Shown: in pieces, positions 1 through 5,850 of the stretch
Layout of the letters: every line of letters starts with the position of its first letter
Numbering within the stretch: the first letter of the stretch is position 1
DNA from: an uncultured Comamonadaceae bacterium
Lineage (GTDB): Bacteria > Pseudomonadota > Gammaproteobacteria > Burkholderiales > Burkholderiaceae
Length of the DNA stretch: 5,850 bases
Direction of reading: 5' to 3'
Assembly: GCA_946482115.1 (NCBI GenBank)
Contig: CAMLQP010000192.1
Location: forward strand, 1-5,850
The notes under the pieces: generated by a model
What the model saw: only the letters and a program-made list of their open reading frames with translations
Told to the model about the DNA's origin: nothing
Databases searched by the model: none
Program-made: the position numbers and the translations under genes

Positions 1-260
1 TCGCCTACGGCTGGGCCACCATGGTGCCGGTGGTGACGCTGCTGGTGCTGGACCTTCACCCCGAGCGGCGCGGCATGGCCTCGTCGCTGCAGGCCGTCAT
101 CGGCGCGGTGGCCAACGGCGTGGTCGCGGGCGCGGTGGCGCCGCTGGTGATGCATTCCACCGTGTGGCTGGCCACGGCCTGCCTGCTGATGCTGGGCGTG
201 GGCGTGCTGGCCTGGGTCTATGCCCACCACCGCTGGCCCGACATCGGGCGGGCCAACTAG
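1..260 (+). CDS. MFS transporter, Bcr/CflA-type drug efflux, C-terminal fragment
   Basis: The gene enters from the left edge; the frame is open from base 3 and ends at TAG 258-260, giving about 85 residues. What is visible is the end of a 12-helix major facilitator: a cytoplasmic-loop motif rich in Pro, Arg and Gly (HPERRGMASSLQ), then a Gly/Ala-rich helix (AVIGAVANGVVAGAVAPLV, probably TM11), then a last hydrophobic helix (VWLATACLLMLGVGVLAWVYA, TM12) and a short polar tail. The RGMASSLQ loop followed by an N-x-x-x-AG helix is typical of the Bcr/CflA subfamily of proton-driven efflux pumps in the inner membrane. The substrate cannot be read from this fragment. An ATG at base 21 is an internal methionine, because coding continues upstream of it. 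The stop codon shares four bases (CTAG, 257-260) with the stop of the convergent pirin gene. Another MFS subfamily is possible since about 80% of the protein is out of view. Confidence 0.8.
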   Translation, partial: AYGWATMVPVVTLLVLDLHPERRGMASSLQAVIGAVANGVVAGAVAPLVMHSTVWLATACLLMLGVGVLAWVYAHHRWPDIGRAN

Positions 261-1123
261 GCCGGCAGCGGAATGAACTCGCCGTTGTCGTGCGGCGGCA
301 GCGGGATCACGCCGCTCTTCCAGTCGGCCTTGGCCTGCTCGATGCGCTCCTTGCGCGAGGAGACGAAGTTCCACCAGATGAAGCGGGGGCCCAGCGGCTC
401 GCCGCCGAACAGCATCAGCGTGCTGGTCTCGGTGGCGCGCAGGGTGTCGGCGGTGCTGTCGAACACCAGCAGGTCGCCCGCGCGGTGGGTCTGCCCGGCG
501 TGTTCGACGGCACCGCTCAGCACATAGACGCCCTGCTCGGCATAGCCCCCGGGCAGCGCGGCAGTGGCGCCGGGCTGCCAGACGGTGTGCAGGTAGAACA
601 GCGGCGAGCGCGTGGCCACGGGGCTGCGCAGGCCATAGGCCTCGCCCGCGATCAGGCGCATCCACACACCGTCGGCCACCGCCTCGGGCAGGGTGTCGGC
701 CGGGTGATGGACAAAGCTGGGCTCCACCTCCTCGTCGGCCTCGGGCAGGCCGACCCAGAACTGCATCAGCTCCAGGCCACCGCCGGCGAAGGCGCCGGGC
801 GTCTCGAAGCGCTCGGAGTGCGAGATGCCGCGCCCGGCGGTCATCCAGTTGACGTCGCCGGGCTTGAGCACCTGGGTCACGCCCAGGCTGTCGCGGTGCG
901 TGACCTCGCCGCCCAGCAGGTAGCTGACCGTGGACAGGCCGATGTGCGGGTGCGGGCGCACGTCGGCCCCGCGCGCGTGTTCGGGCGCGATGACGACCGG
1001 ACCGGCGTGGTCCAGGAAGACGAAGGGGCCGACGTGGCGCTGTTGGGCCTGGGGCAGCAGGCGACGCACCTTGAGTCCGTGACCGAGGTCGGCCTCGCGG
1101 CCGCGCATGACGAGTTGCAGCAT
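257..1123 (-). CDS. Pirin-family bicupin protein
   Basis: Predicted 288-residue cytoplasmic protein, the usual size for bacterial pirins. The N-terminal cupin carries the family's metal site: H58 and H60 in RPHPHIGLSTV, and H102 and E104 in GRGISHSE. These match the spacing of the Fe-binding His/His/His/Glu set in human pirin and E. coli YhhW. The second cupin lies around residues 180-240 (AEQGVYVLSGAVEHAG), and the conserved C-terminal block FIWWNFVSSRKERI is at about 249-261. Family members include quercetin 2,3-dioxygenases and redox- or protein-interaction regulators; the substrate here is unknown. I chose the ATG at 1123 because AAGGA lies five bases upstream and pirin homology starts here. 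The frame stays open to 1264, but that extension is antisense-like Pro/Arg/Thr-rich sequence inside the upstream gene. The upstream cyclase stops only 10 bp before, so co-transcription and translational coupling are likely. The stop overlaps the convergent MFS stop. Confidence 0.93.
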   Translation of the reverse strand: MLQLVMRGREADLGHGLKVRRLLPQAQQRHVGPFVFLDHAGPVVIAPEHARGADVRPHPHIGLSTVSYLLGGEVTHRDSLGVTQVLKPGDVNWMTAGRGISHSERFETPGAFAGGGLELMQFWVGLPEADEEVEPSFVHHPADTLPEAVADGVWMRLIAGEAYGLRSPVATRSPLFYLHTVWQPGATAALPGGYAEQGVYVLSGAVEHAGQTHRAGDLLVFDSTADTLRATETSTLMLFGGEPLGPRFIWWNFVSSRKERIEQAKADWKSGVIPLPPHDNGEFIPLPA

Positions 1124-1128
1124 GGTTG

Positions 1129-1133
1129 TCCTT
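1129..1133 (-). promoter_or_regulatory. Ribosome binding site of the pirin gene, abutting the upstream stop codon
   Basis: On the minus strand the cyclase stop TGA is followed directly by AAGGACAACC and then the pirin ATG. The AAGGA Shine-Dalgarno core sits five bases before the start and touches the upstream stop codon. This decides the pirin start at 1123 and suggests that ribosomes ending the cyclase can reinitiate on pirin. Confidence 0.75.
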
Positions 1134-2657
<1,524 letters not shown>

Positions 2658-2680
2658 GTGCCGCCGATGGTAACGCGCCT

Positions 2681-2701
2681 CGCCGGGACCGCTCCCCGGC
2701 G
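2681..2701. repeat. GC-rich hairpin in the divergent spacer
   Basis: CGCCGGG (2681-2687) and CCCGGCG (2695-2701) form a perfect 7-bp inverted repeat around a 7-nt loop. It lies 24 bases upstream of the chosen cyclase start, in its leader if transcription begins further upstream, or inside the coding sequence if the alternative ATG at 2711 is used. In sequence this rich in G and C such repeats arise by chance, so a role is not established. The rest of the 2658-2782 spacer shows no convincing minus-strand promoter. Confidence 0.35.
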
Positions 2702-2727
2702 CAACCCGCATAGGACCCCGCCCGGGG

Positions 2728-2757
2728 TTGTTGGTTTGTCCCTCCCGGGCCTACACT
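2728..2757 (+). promoter_or_regulatory. Candidate sigma70 promoter for the degenerate GGDEF gene
   Basis: TTGTTG at 2728-2733 and TACACT at 2752-2757 are separated by 18 bp. They match the -35 consensus at four of six bases and the -10 consensus at four of six. Transcription would start near 2764, leaving a leader of about 19 bases with no clear Shine-Dalgarno site before the ATG at 2783. The local T-rich patch stands out from the GC-rich surroundings. This is a motif match only. Confidence 0.4.
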
Positions 2758-2782
2758 GTCCGCCTCGCCACGTCATCCTCCC

Positions 2783-3517
2783 ATGACCCACGCGCTCACT
2801 GCCACCTCGCTGCTGGCCATCGTGCTGGTGGCGGTGCTGTTCGCGGCCTACCGTCGTATCGGCGGGCTGCGCCGCGACAACGAGCGGCTGCAGATCCAGC
2901 TGGCGGCCGCCCAGGAGGAACTGGCCCAGCTCGACGAGCGGGTGAAGCGCCGCACGGGCGAGCTGGACCTGGCCTACAAGGAGCTCGTCGAGGTTGACGT
3001 CAAGGACAGGCTCACCGGTCTGGCGAACCGGCGGCACTTCGACGACATGCTGGCCACCGAGTTCACCCGGCTCAAGCGCTCGGGGCAGCCGCTGTCGCTC
3101 ATCCTGATGTCGGTGGACCATTTCCAGAATTTCAACGACGTGCACGGCATACCCGCCGCCGAGGCCCTGCTGCAGCGCATCGGCGCGGCGCTGACCGAGC
3201 GCATGAAGCGCCCCAGCGACAAGGTCGCGCGCCTGGGCGGCGGCGAGTTCGCGATGCTGTTGCCCGACACCGACTTTGCTGGCGGCAAGACCGTCGCCGA
3301 GCACGCGCGGCGCCTGGTCGAGAGCCTGGGCGTGGCGCACCACGCCTCCAGCGTCGGCAAGCTGGTCACCGTGAGCGTTGGCCTGGCCACGGTGACGACC
3401 ACCCACATGGGCGCCGCGGAAGAGGTGCTGCAGCTCGCGCACAACGCGATGGAGCGCTCACGCGAGGCAGGTGGCAACCGTGTGGCCGGCAGCCAGCGCG
3501 TGCGCGCCGTGGCTTGA
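2783..3517 (+). CDS. Membrane-anchored degenerate GGDEF protein, probable c-di-GMP receptor
   Basis: Predicted 244-residue protein: one N-terminal membrane helix (about 6-23), a charged coiled coil (about 28-70, heptad-like Leu with many Arg/Glu/Gln), then a GGDEF fold (about 72-240). The domain entry motif is clear (KDRLTGLANRRHFD, 74-87), but catalytic positions are altered. The signature is GGGEF (152-156), lacking the acidic third residue. The metal aspartate in the usual LDxDHF stretch is Ser110 (MSVDHF). The guanine-contacting GD pair is AE (PAAEALL), and the late ALYxAK motif reads AMERSR. In contrast, an RxxD inhibitory site (R143-D146) is kept exactly five residues before GGGEF. In characterised proteins such as PelD and PopA, this combination marks a c-di-GMP binding effector rather than a cyclase; that role is inferred here. 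No recognisable ribosome site precedes the ATG, so the start rests on the signal-anchor helix beginning there. It is divergent from an apparently active cyclase. Confidence 0.88.
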   Translation: MTHALTATSLLAIVLVAVLFAAYRRIGGLRRDNERLQIQLAAAQEELAQLDERVKRRTGELDLAYKELVEVDVKDRLTGLANRRHFDDMLATEFTRLKRSGQPLSLILMSVDHFQNFNDVHGIPAAEALLQRIGAALTERMKRPSDKVARLGGGEFAMLLPDTDFAGGKTVAEHARRLVESLGVAHHASSVGKLVTVSVGLATVTTTHMGAAEEVLQLAHNAMERSREAGGNRVAGSQRVRAVA

Positions 3518-3520
3518 GAA

Positions 3521-3537
3521 GCGCCCGGCGCGGGCGC
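3521..3537. terminator. Perfect GC hairpin between convergent genes, possible bidirectional terminator
   Basis: GCGCCCG (3521-3527) and CGGGCGC (3531-3537) pair perfectly around a 3-nt loop. The hairpin fills most of the 25-bp gap between the stop of the degenerate GGDEF gene and the stop of blh, where a shared terminator is expected. Neither side has a real T-tract: plus-strand flank CTGCC, minus-strand flank TTCTC. Intrinsic termination is therefore uncertain; it may instead protect 3' ends or assist Rho. Confidence 0.45.
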
Positions 3538-3542
3538 CTGCC

Positions 3543-4403
3543 TCATAGCGCGTTCACCGGAATCTTGAGGTACGACACGCCATTGGCTTCGGGCGGCGGC
3601 AGCTCGCCAGCGCGGATGTTGACCTGCACCGATGGCAGGATCAGCACCGGCATGTCCAGCGTGGCATCGCGCTTCGTGCGCAGGGCGACGAATGTGTCCT
3701 CCGTCACGCCGTCGCGCACGTGGATGTTGCCGGCGCGTTGCGCCGCCACGGTGGTCTCCCAGGCTGGCGCGCGGCCTTCGGGCGGGTAGTCGTGGCACAT
3801 GAAGAGGCGCGTCTCCGGCGGCAGCGCCAGCAGCCGGCGGATGGAGCGGTACAACGTGTGGGCATCACCGCCGGGGAAGTCGCAACGCGCGGTGCCCACG
3901 TCAGGCATGAATAGCGTGTCGCCCACGAACACGGCGTCGCCAACCTGGTAGGCCATGCAGGCCGGCGTGTGGCCGGGCGTGGCGATGGCGCGCGCCTCCA
4001 GGTTGCCGATGCGGAAGGTTTCACCGTCTGCGAACAGGTGATCGAACTGGGTGCCATCGGTGCGGAAGCCGGACTCCAGATGGAACACGCGCTTGAAGAC
4101 ATCCTGCACGGCGCGGATCTCGCCGCCGATGGCGATGCGGCCGCCCAGCTGCCGGCGCAGGTAGGGTGCGGCCGACAGGTGGTCGGCGTGCGCATGCGTC
4201 TCCAGGATCCACTCGACCCGCAGCCCCTGTTCGCGCACGAAGGCCAACAGACGGTCGGCCGATCCGGTGCGGGTGCGGCCGGACTTGGGGTCGTAGTCCA
4301 GCACCGGATCGACGATGGCCGCGGCCGAACCGGGTTGTTCGTAGACCACGTAGCTCACGGTCCAGGTGGCGGGATCGAAGAAGGCTTGCACGGTGGGTTT
4401 CAT
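3543..4403 (-). CDS. blh: Blh: ETHE1-like persulfide dioxygenase (metallo-beta-lactamase fold)
   Basis: Predicted 286-residue cytoplasmic non-heme iron enzyme. By family it oxidises glutathione persulfide with O2 to sulfite and glutathione, the second step of sulfide oxidation. The MBL signature is H70-x-H72-x-D74-H75 (THAHADH), with H145 in TPGHTP, D162 in VGDTLF and H204 in MCHDY. Persulfide dioxygenases bind iron with two His and one Asp, so H70, H145 and D162 are the expected ligands. The block GTARCDFPGGDAHTLYRSI (170-188) and the final PSVQVNIRAGELPPPE (257-272) fit the Blh group linked to BigR rather than hydrolytic beta-lactamases or glyoxalase II. The length is normal for Blh. GGAG lies six bases before the ATG. 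The gene is divergent from bigR, which shares its promoter region, and convergent with the degenerate GGDEF gene. Control by BigR is inferred from the shared operator region and the known linkage. Confidence 0.93.
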   Translation of the reverse strand: MKPTVQAFFDPATWTVSYVVYEQPGSAAAIVDPVLDYDPKSGRTRTGSADRLLAFVREQGLRVEWILETHAHADHLSAAPYLRRQLGGRIAIGGEIRAVQDVFKRVFHLESGFRTDGTQFDHLFADGETFRIGNLEARAIATPGHTPACMAYQVGDAVFVGDTLFMPDVGTARCDFPGGDAHTLYRSIRRLLALPPETRLFMCHDYPPEGRAPAWETTVAAQRAGNIHVRDGVTEDTFVALRTKRDATLDMPVLILPSVQVNIRAGELPPPEANGVSYLKIPVNAL

Positions 4404-4434
4404 GGCACGCTCCGGGTTGATTTAAGTTTTTTAT

Positions 4435-4463
4435 ATTCTATTGACTAATAGATTGTTCGTCAA
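4435..4463 (-). promoter_or_regulatory. Sigma70 promoter of blh
   Basis: Read on the minus strand, TTGACG (4463 to 4458) and TAGAAT (4440 to 4435) are separated by 17 bp, each matching five of six consensus bases. Transcription should start near 4428, leaving a leader of about 25 bases with GGAG before the blh ATG. This promoter is the near mirror image of the bigR promoter: its -10 directly abuts the -35 of the other and vice versa, so the two cannot easily be occupied by polymerase at once. Confidence 0.75.
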
Positions 4464-4469
4464 TAGAAT
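4441..4469 (+). promoter_or_regulatory. Sigma70 promoter of the bigR-pmpA-pmpB-sulP operon
   Basis: TTGACT at 4441-4446 matches five of six -35 consensus bases and TAGAAT at 4464-4469 matches five of six -10 bases, with an ideal 17-bp spacer. Transcription should start near 4476, giving a leader of about 26 bases that contains the AAGGAG ribosome site. Both boxes fall inside the inverted repeat, so a bound repressor would block RNA polymerase. Confidence 0.78.
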
Positions 4470-4473
4470 ATGA

Positions 4474-4487
4474 TTGAGCTACATCAA
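4474..4487. promoter_or_regulatory. FNR/Anr-like box in the bigR leader
   Basis: TTGAG-CTAC-ATCAA matches the FNR/Anr consensus TTGAT-N4-ATCAA at nine of ten specified bases. It starts at about the predicted bigR transcription start and ends just before the ribosome site. A regulator bound here would more likely repress bigR than activate it. Relative to the predicted blh start it is centred near -52, not one of the standard FNR activation positions. This is a motif match only and may be chance. Confidence 0.3.
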
Positions 4488-4493
4488 AAGGAG
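4488..4493 (+). promoter_or_regulatory. Ribosome binding site of bigR
   Basis: AAGGAG lies eight bases before the ATG at 4502, a near-ideal Shine-Dalgarno site. It supports this start for bigR. Confidence 0.8.
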
Positions 4494-4501
4494 CCCCAGT
4501 C

Positions 4502-4837
4502 ATGCTGGCCGAACCCGATATCGATCTCGATGGCATGCGCGCCGCCGCTGACGGCGCGTGCCGCCTGATGAAGACCCTCTCCAACCCCGACCGGTTGCTG
4601 CTGCTGTGCCAGCTGAGCCAGGGCGAGCTGCGCGTGGGCGAGCTGGAGGAGCGCCTGGGCATCGTCCAGCCCACGCTGTCGCAGCAGCTCGCCGTGCTGC
4701 GCGACGAGGGCCTGGTGGCCACGCGCCGCGAGGGCAAACACATCCACTACCGCATCGCCAGCCCGCAGGCGCTGGCGGTGATGGCCGTGCTCTATCAGCA
4801 GTTCTGCTCCCCATCCACCCCGACTTCCAAGGAGTAA
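4502..4837 (+). CDS. bigR: BigR/SqrR-type ArsR-family persulfide-sensing repressor
   Basis: Predicted 111-residue winged-helix DNA-binding protein, the usual size of the BigR/SqrR branch. Visible parts: helix with LSNPDRLLLLCQL (26-38), the helix-turn-helix with recognition segment QPTLSQQLAVLRDEGLV (56-72), the beta wing RREGKHIHYRI (75-85) and a C-terminal dimer helix ending YQQFC. There is no ELCVCDL-type metal site of ArsR/SmtB arsenic or zinc sensors (the position reads ELRVGEL). Instead C36 and C102 are 66 residues apart, the same separation as the reactive pair C42/C108 of Xylella BigR and C41/C107 of Rhodobacter SqrR. That pair forms a disulfide or polysulfide bridge on exposure to persulfides, which releases DNA. 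A third cysteine, C20, is of unknown role. By family it represses its own operon and blh through the operator just upstream. The AAGGAG of the next gene overlaps the 3' end of this one. Confidence 0.93.
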   Translation: MLAEPDIDLDGMRAAADGACRLMKTLSNPDRLLLLCQLSQGELRVGELEERLGIVQPTLSQQLAVLRDEGLVATRREGKHIHYRIASPQALAVMAVLYQQFCSPSTPTSKE

Positions 4838-4841
4838 CACC

Positions 4842-5273
4842 ATGTCCATCGACTGGACCCATTTCACGCCCTGGGCCTCGCTGGCCGGCGGCGTCGTGCT
4901 GGGCATCGCCTCGGCGATGTTCATCCTGCTCAACGGCCGCATCCTCGGCATCAGTGGCATCGTCGGCGGGCTGCTGCGTCCGCGTGCCGGCGATCTGGGC
5001 TGGCGCATCGCCTTCGTGCTGGGCATGCTGGCCGCGCCCGCGCTGTACACCGCAGTGGCCGGCCCCGTCAGCATGCGCATCGACGCCGGCTGGGGCACGC
5101 TGATCACCGCTGGCCTGCTGGTGGGCGTGGGCACACGTTACGCCTCGGGCTGCACCAGCGGCCATGGCGTGTGCGGGCTGTCACGCCTGTCGCCGCGCTC
5201 GCTGGCCGCCACGCTGGCCTTCATGGGTGCCGGCTTCGTCACCGTTTTCCTCGTCCGCCACGTGTTGGCCTGA
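4842..5273 (+). CDS. pmpA: PmpA: YeeE/YedE half-transporter for a sulfur compound
   Basis: Predicted 143-residue inner-membrane protein with about four hydrophobic segments (roughly 12-30, 54-75, 86-99 and 120-140). The signature SGCTSGHGVCGLSRLSPRSL (102-121) holds the family cysteine C104 and a second cysteine, C111. Full-length YeeE (about 350 residues) is a thiosulfate importer that passes its substrate along conserved cysteines. This gene encodes roughly one half of that fold, and pmpB the other, as in the pmpAB pairs found beside blh and ArsR regulators in other proteobacteria. The substrate here (thiosulfate, sulfide or another reduced sulfur species) and the direction of transport cannot be read from sequence. 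AAGGAG at 4829-4834, seven bases upstream and overlapping the end of bigR, fixes the start; the gap to bigR is four bases. Confidence 0.9.
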   Translation: MSIDWTHFTPWASLAGGVVLGIASAMFILLNGRILGISGIVGGLLRPRAGDLGWRIAFVLGMLAAPALYTAVAGPVSMRIDAGWGTLITAGLLVGVGTRYASGCTSGHGVCGLSRLSPRSLAATLAFMGAGFVTVFLVRHVLA

Positions 5274-5289
5274 TACCCGGGAGCTCCAC

Positions 5290-5724
5290 ATGCAACGACT
5301 GTCCGAATTCCTCGTGGGCCTGATCTTCGGCATCGGCCTCATCCTCGCGGGCATGGCCGACCCGGGCAAGGTGATCGGCTTCCTCGACCTCTTCGGGGCC
5401 TGGGATCCGTCGCTCGCCTTCGTGATGGGCGGCGCCATCCTGGTGGGCGTGTTCGCCTTTACCGTGGCCAAGAGGCGCACAACCACTTTCTTCGGTGGCG
5501 CCCTGCAGCTGCCGAACGCACGCCATGTCGACCGCCGGCTGATCGTCGGCAGCCTGGCTTTCGGCGCCGGCTGGGGCCTGGCGGGCTTCTGTCCTGGCCC
5601 GGCTCTGGTGTCGCTGGGCACTGGTGAAACCAAGGCCGTGGTATTCGTGCTGGCCATGCTGGCCGGCATGGCGGTGTTCGAGATCGCCGAGCGCCTGAAG
5701 GCGCCGGCCGCTCAGGACGCCTGA
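5290..5724 (+). CDS. pmpB: PmpB: second YeeE/YedE half-transporter (DUF6691-type)
   Basis: Predicted 144-residue inner-membrane protein with hydrophobic segments at about 5-21, 42-60, 84-100 and 114-133. Family motifs: GMADPGKVIGFLDLFGAWDP (21-40) and GAGWGLAGFCPGPALVSLG (92-110), the latter carrying the single cysteine C101. It should pair with PmpA to build one complete sulfur-transport unit, each half giving one loop cysteine. The start at 5290 is chosen because GGGAG lies six bases upstream and membrane-protein homology begins here. The frame is open further upstream, but that stretch overlaps pmpA and reads as Arg/Pro/Trp-rich shadow sequence. The 16-bp gap to pmpA and 7-bp gap to the SulP gene support one transcript. 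Length is normal for the family. Confidence 0.9.
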   Translation: MQRLSEFLVGLIFGIGLILAGMADPGKVIGFLDLFGAWDPSLAFVMGGAILVGVFAFTVAKRRTTTFFGGALQLPNARHVDRRLIVGSLAFGAGWGLAGFCPGPALVSLGTGETKAVVFVLAMLAGMAVFEIAERLKAPAAQDA

Positions 5725-5731
5725 GGCCCTC

Positions 5732-5850
5732 ATGCGCGGGCTGCCGACCTGGCTGTCGAACTACCGGCGCGACCAGCTGCCCGGCGATCTGACCGCCGGC
5801 CTGATCGTGACGGTGATGCTGATCCCGCAGAGCCTGGCCTACGCCCTGCT
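5732..5850 (+). CDS. SulP-family anion permease, N-terminal fragment
   Basis: The gene starts at ATG 5732 and leaves the window after 39 complete codons. GAGG overlaps the pmpB stop and lies five bases before the start, so translation is probably coupled. The visible part has the SulP N-terminus: a cytoplasmic NYRRDQLPGDLTAGLIV segment leading into the first helix with the family motif VTVMLIPQSLAYALL. SulP proteins are multi-helix sulfate, bicarbonate or other anion carriers, often with a C-terminal STAS domain, which would lie outside the window. Next to a persulfide dioxygenase that makes sulfite, export of sulfite or sulfate is a reasonable inference. A carbonic anhydrase or rhodanese fusion downstream cannot be excluded. 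Confidence 0.9.
   Translation, partial: MRGLPTWLSNYRRDQLPGDLTAGLIVTVMLIPQSLAYAL

Larger units (their letters stand above)
4433..4471. promoter_or_regulatory. Perfect 13-bp inverted repeat, putative BigR operator region
   Basis: ATATTCTATTGAC (4433-4445) is repeated in perfect inversion as GTCAATAGAATAT (4459-4471) around a 13-nt centre. Inside lies a shorter palindrome, TCTATTGACTAATAGA (4437-4452), with 6-bp arms around GACT; this compact shape suits an ArsR-family dimer. A further AATAGA at 4462-4467 repeats the right half-site (4447-4452) at a distance of 15 bp. BigR is known to bind AT-rich palindromes overlapping its own promoter. The assignment of this site to BigR is by position and symmetry. 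The stretch is strongly AT-rich against a GC-rich background. Confidence 0.75.

Noticed and set aside
4433..4471. Inverted repeat read as a transcription terminator or mobile-element end
   Set aside because: The arms are AT-rich with a 13-nt centre, lie upstream of two divergent genes, and coincide with good promoter boxes on both strands; no transposase or target duplication is present.
4484..5165. Minus-strand open frames of more than 200 codons across bigR and pmpA
   Set aside because: They run antisense through two well-supported genes and into the bigR leader; composition is biased and no family is recognisable.
5164..5289. N-terminal extension of pmpB to an ATG at 5164
   Set aside because: The extra 42 residues overlap pmpA in another frame and look like shadow sequence (Arg/Pro/Trp/Ser-rich); GGGAG supports the start at 5290.
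3543..5850. Recent horizontal transfer of the sulfur module
   Set aside because: Coding GC content and codon use look like the neighbouring genes by eye; only the short regulatory spacer is AT-rich, which is normal for a promoter-operator. No integration signs are visible.

Overview
The window is a GC-rich, gene-dense chromosomal stretch. Codon use, gene families and Shine-Dalgarno sites point to a proteobacterium, most likely a betaproteobacterium of the Burkholderiales (Comamonadaceae-like). That placement is inferred from composition and gene content, not from a marker gene. I see no mobile element, CRISPR array, rRNA or tRNA.

Layout. (1) Bases 1-260, plus strand: C-terminal end of an MFS transporter of the Bcr/CflA drug-efflux type. 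Its stop codon overlaps that of the convergent next gene. (2) Bases 257-2657, minus strand: a two-gene unit with a membrane diguanylate cyclase (507 aa) followed 10 bp later by a pirin-family bicupin (288 aa). (3) Bases 2658-2782: a 125-bp divergent spacer with a candidate plus-strand promoter and a GC-rich hairpin. (4) Bases 2783-3517, plus strand: a small membrane-anchored GGDEF protein whose catalytic residues are degenerate but whose RxxD inhibitory-site motif is intact; it looks like a c-di-GMP receptor rather than a synthase. (5) Bases 3518-3542: a short convergent spacer with a perfect GC hairpin. (6) Bases 3543-4403, minus strand: Blh, an ETHE1-like persulfide dioxygenase. (7) Bases 4404-4501: an AT-rich divergent regulatory region. 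(8) Bases 4502-5850, plus strand: a tight operon of bigR (ArsR-family persulfide sensor), pmpA and pmpB (two half-size YeeE/YedE sulfur transporters) and the start of a SulP anion permease that runs off the window.

The right half is a sulfide/persulfide detoxification module. Expected logic from known BigR/SqrR systems: the repressor senses persulfides through two cysteines (here C36 and C102), releases the DNA, and derepresses Blh, which converts glutathione persulfide to sulfite plus glutathione. PmpAB would move a reduced sulfur species and the SulP protein would carry sulfate or sulfite. No sulfide:quinone oxidoreductase is visible here.

The most striking DNA feature is the bigR-blh spacer. 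A perfect 13-bp inverted repeat with a 13-nt centre is at the same time two near-identical sigma70 promoters facing away from each other. Each arm contains the -10 box of one promoter directly abutting the -35 box of the other. A 16-bp palindrome inside it is a plausible BigR operator able to block both promoters, and an FNR-like box lies at the start of the bigR transcript. The left half carries a paired c-di-GMP theme: one apparently competent cyclase and one apparently dead GGDEF protein.
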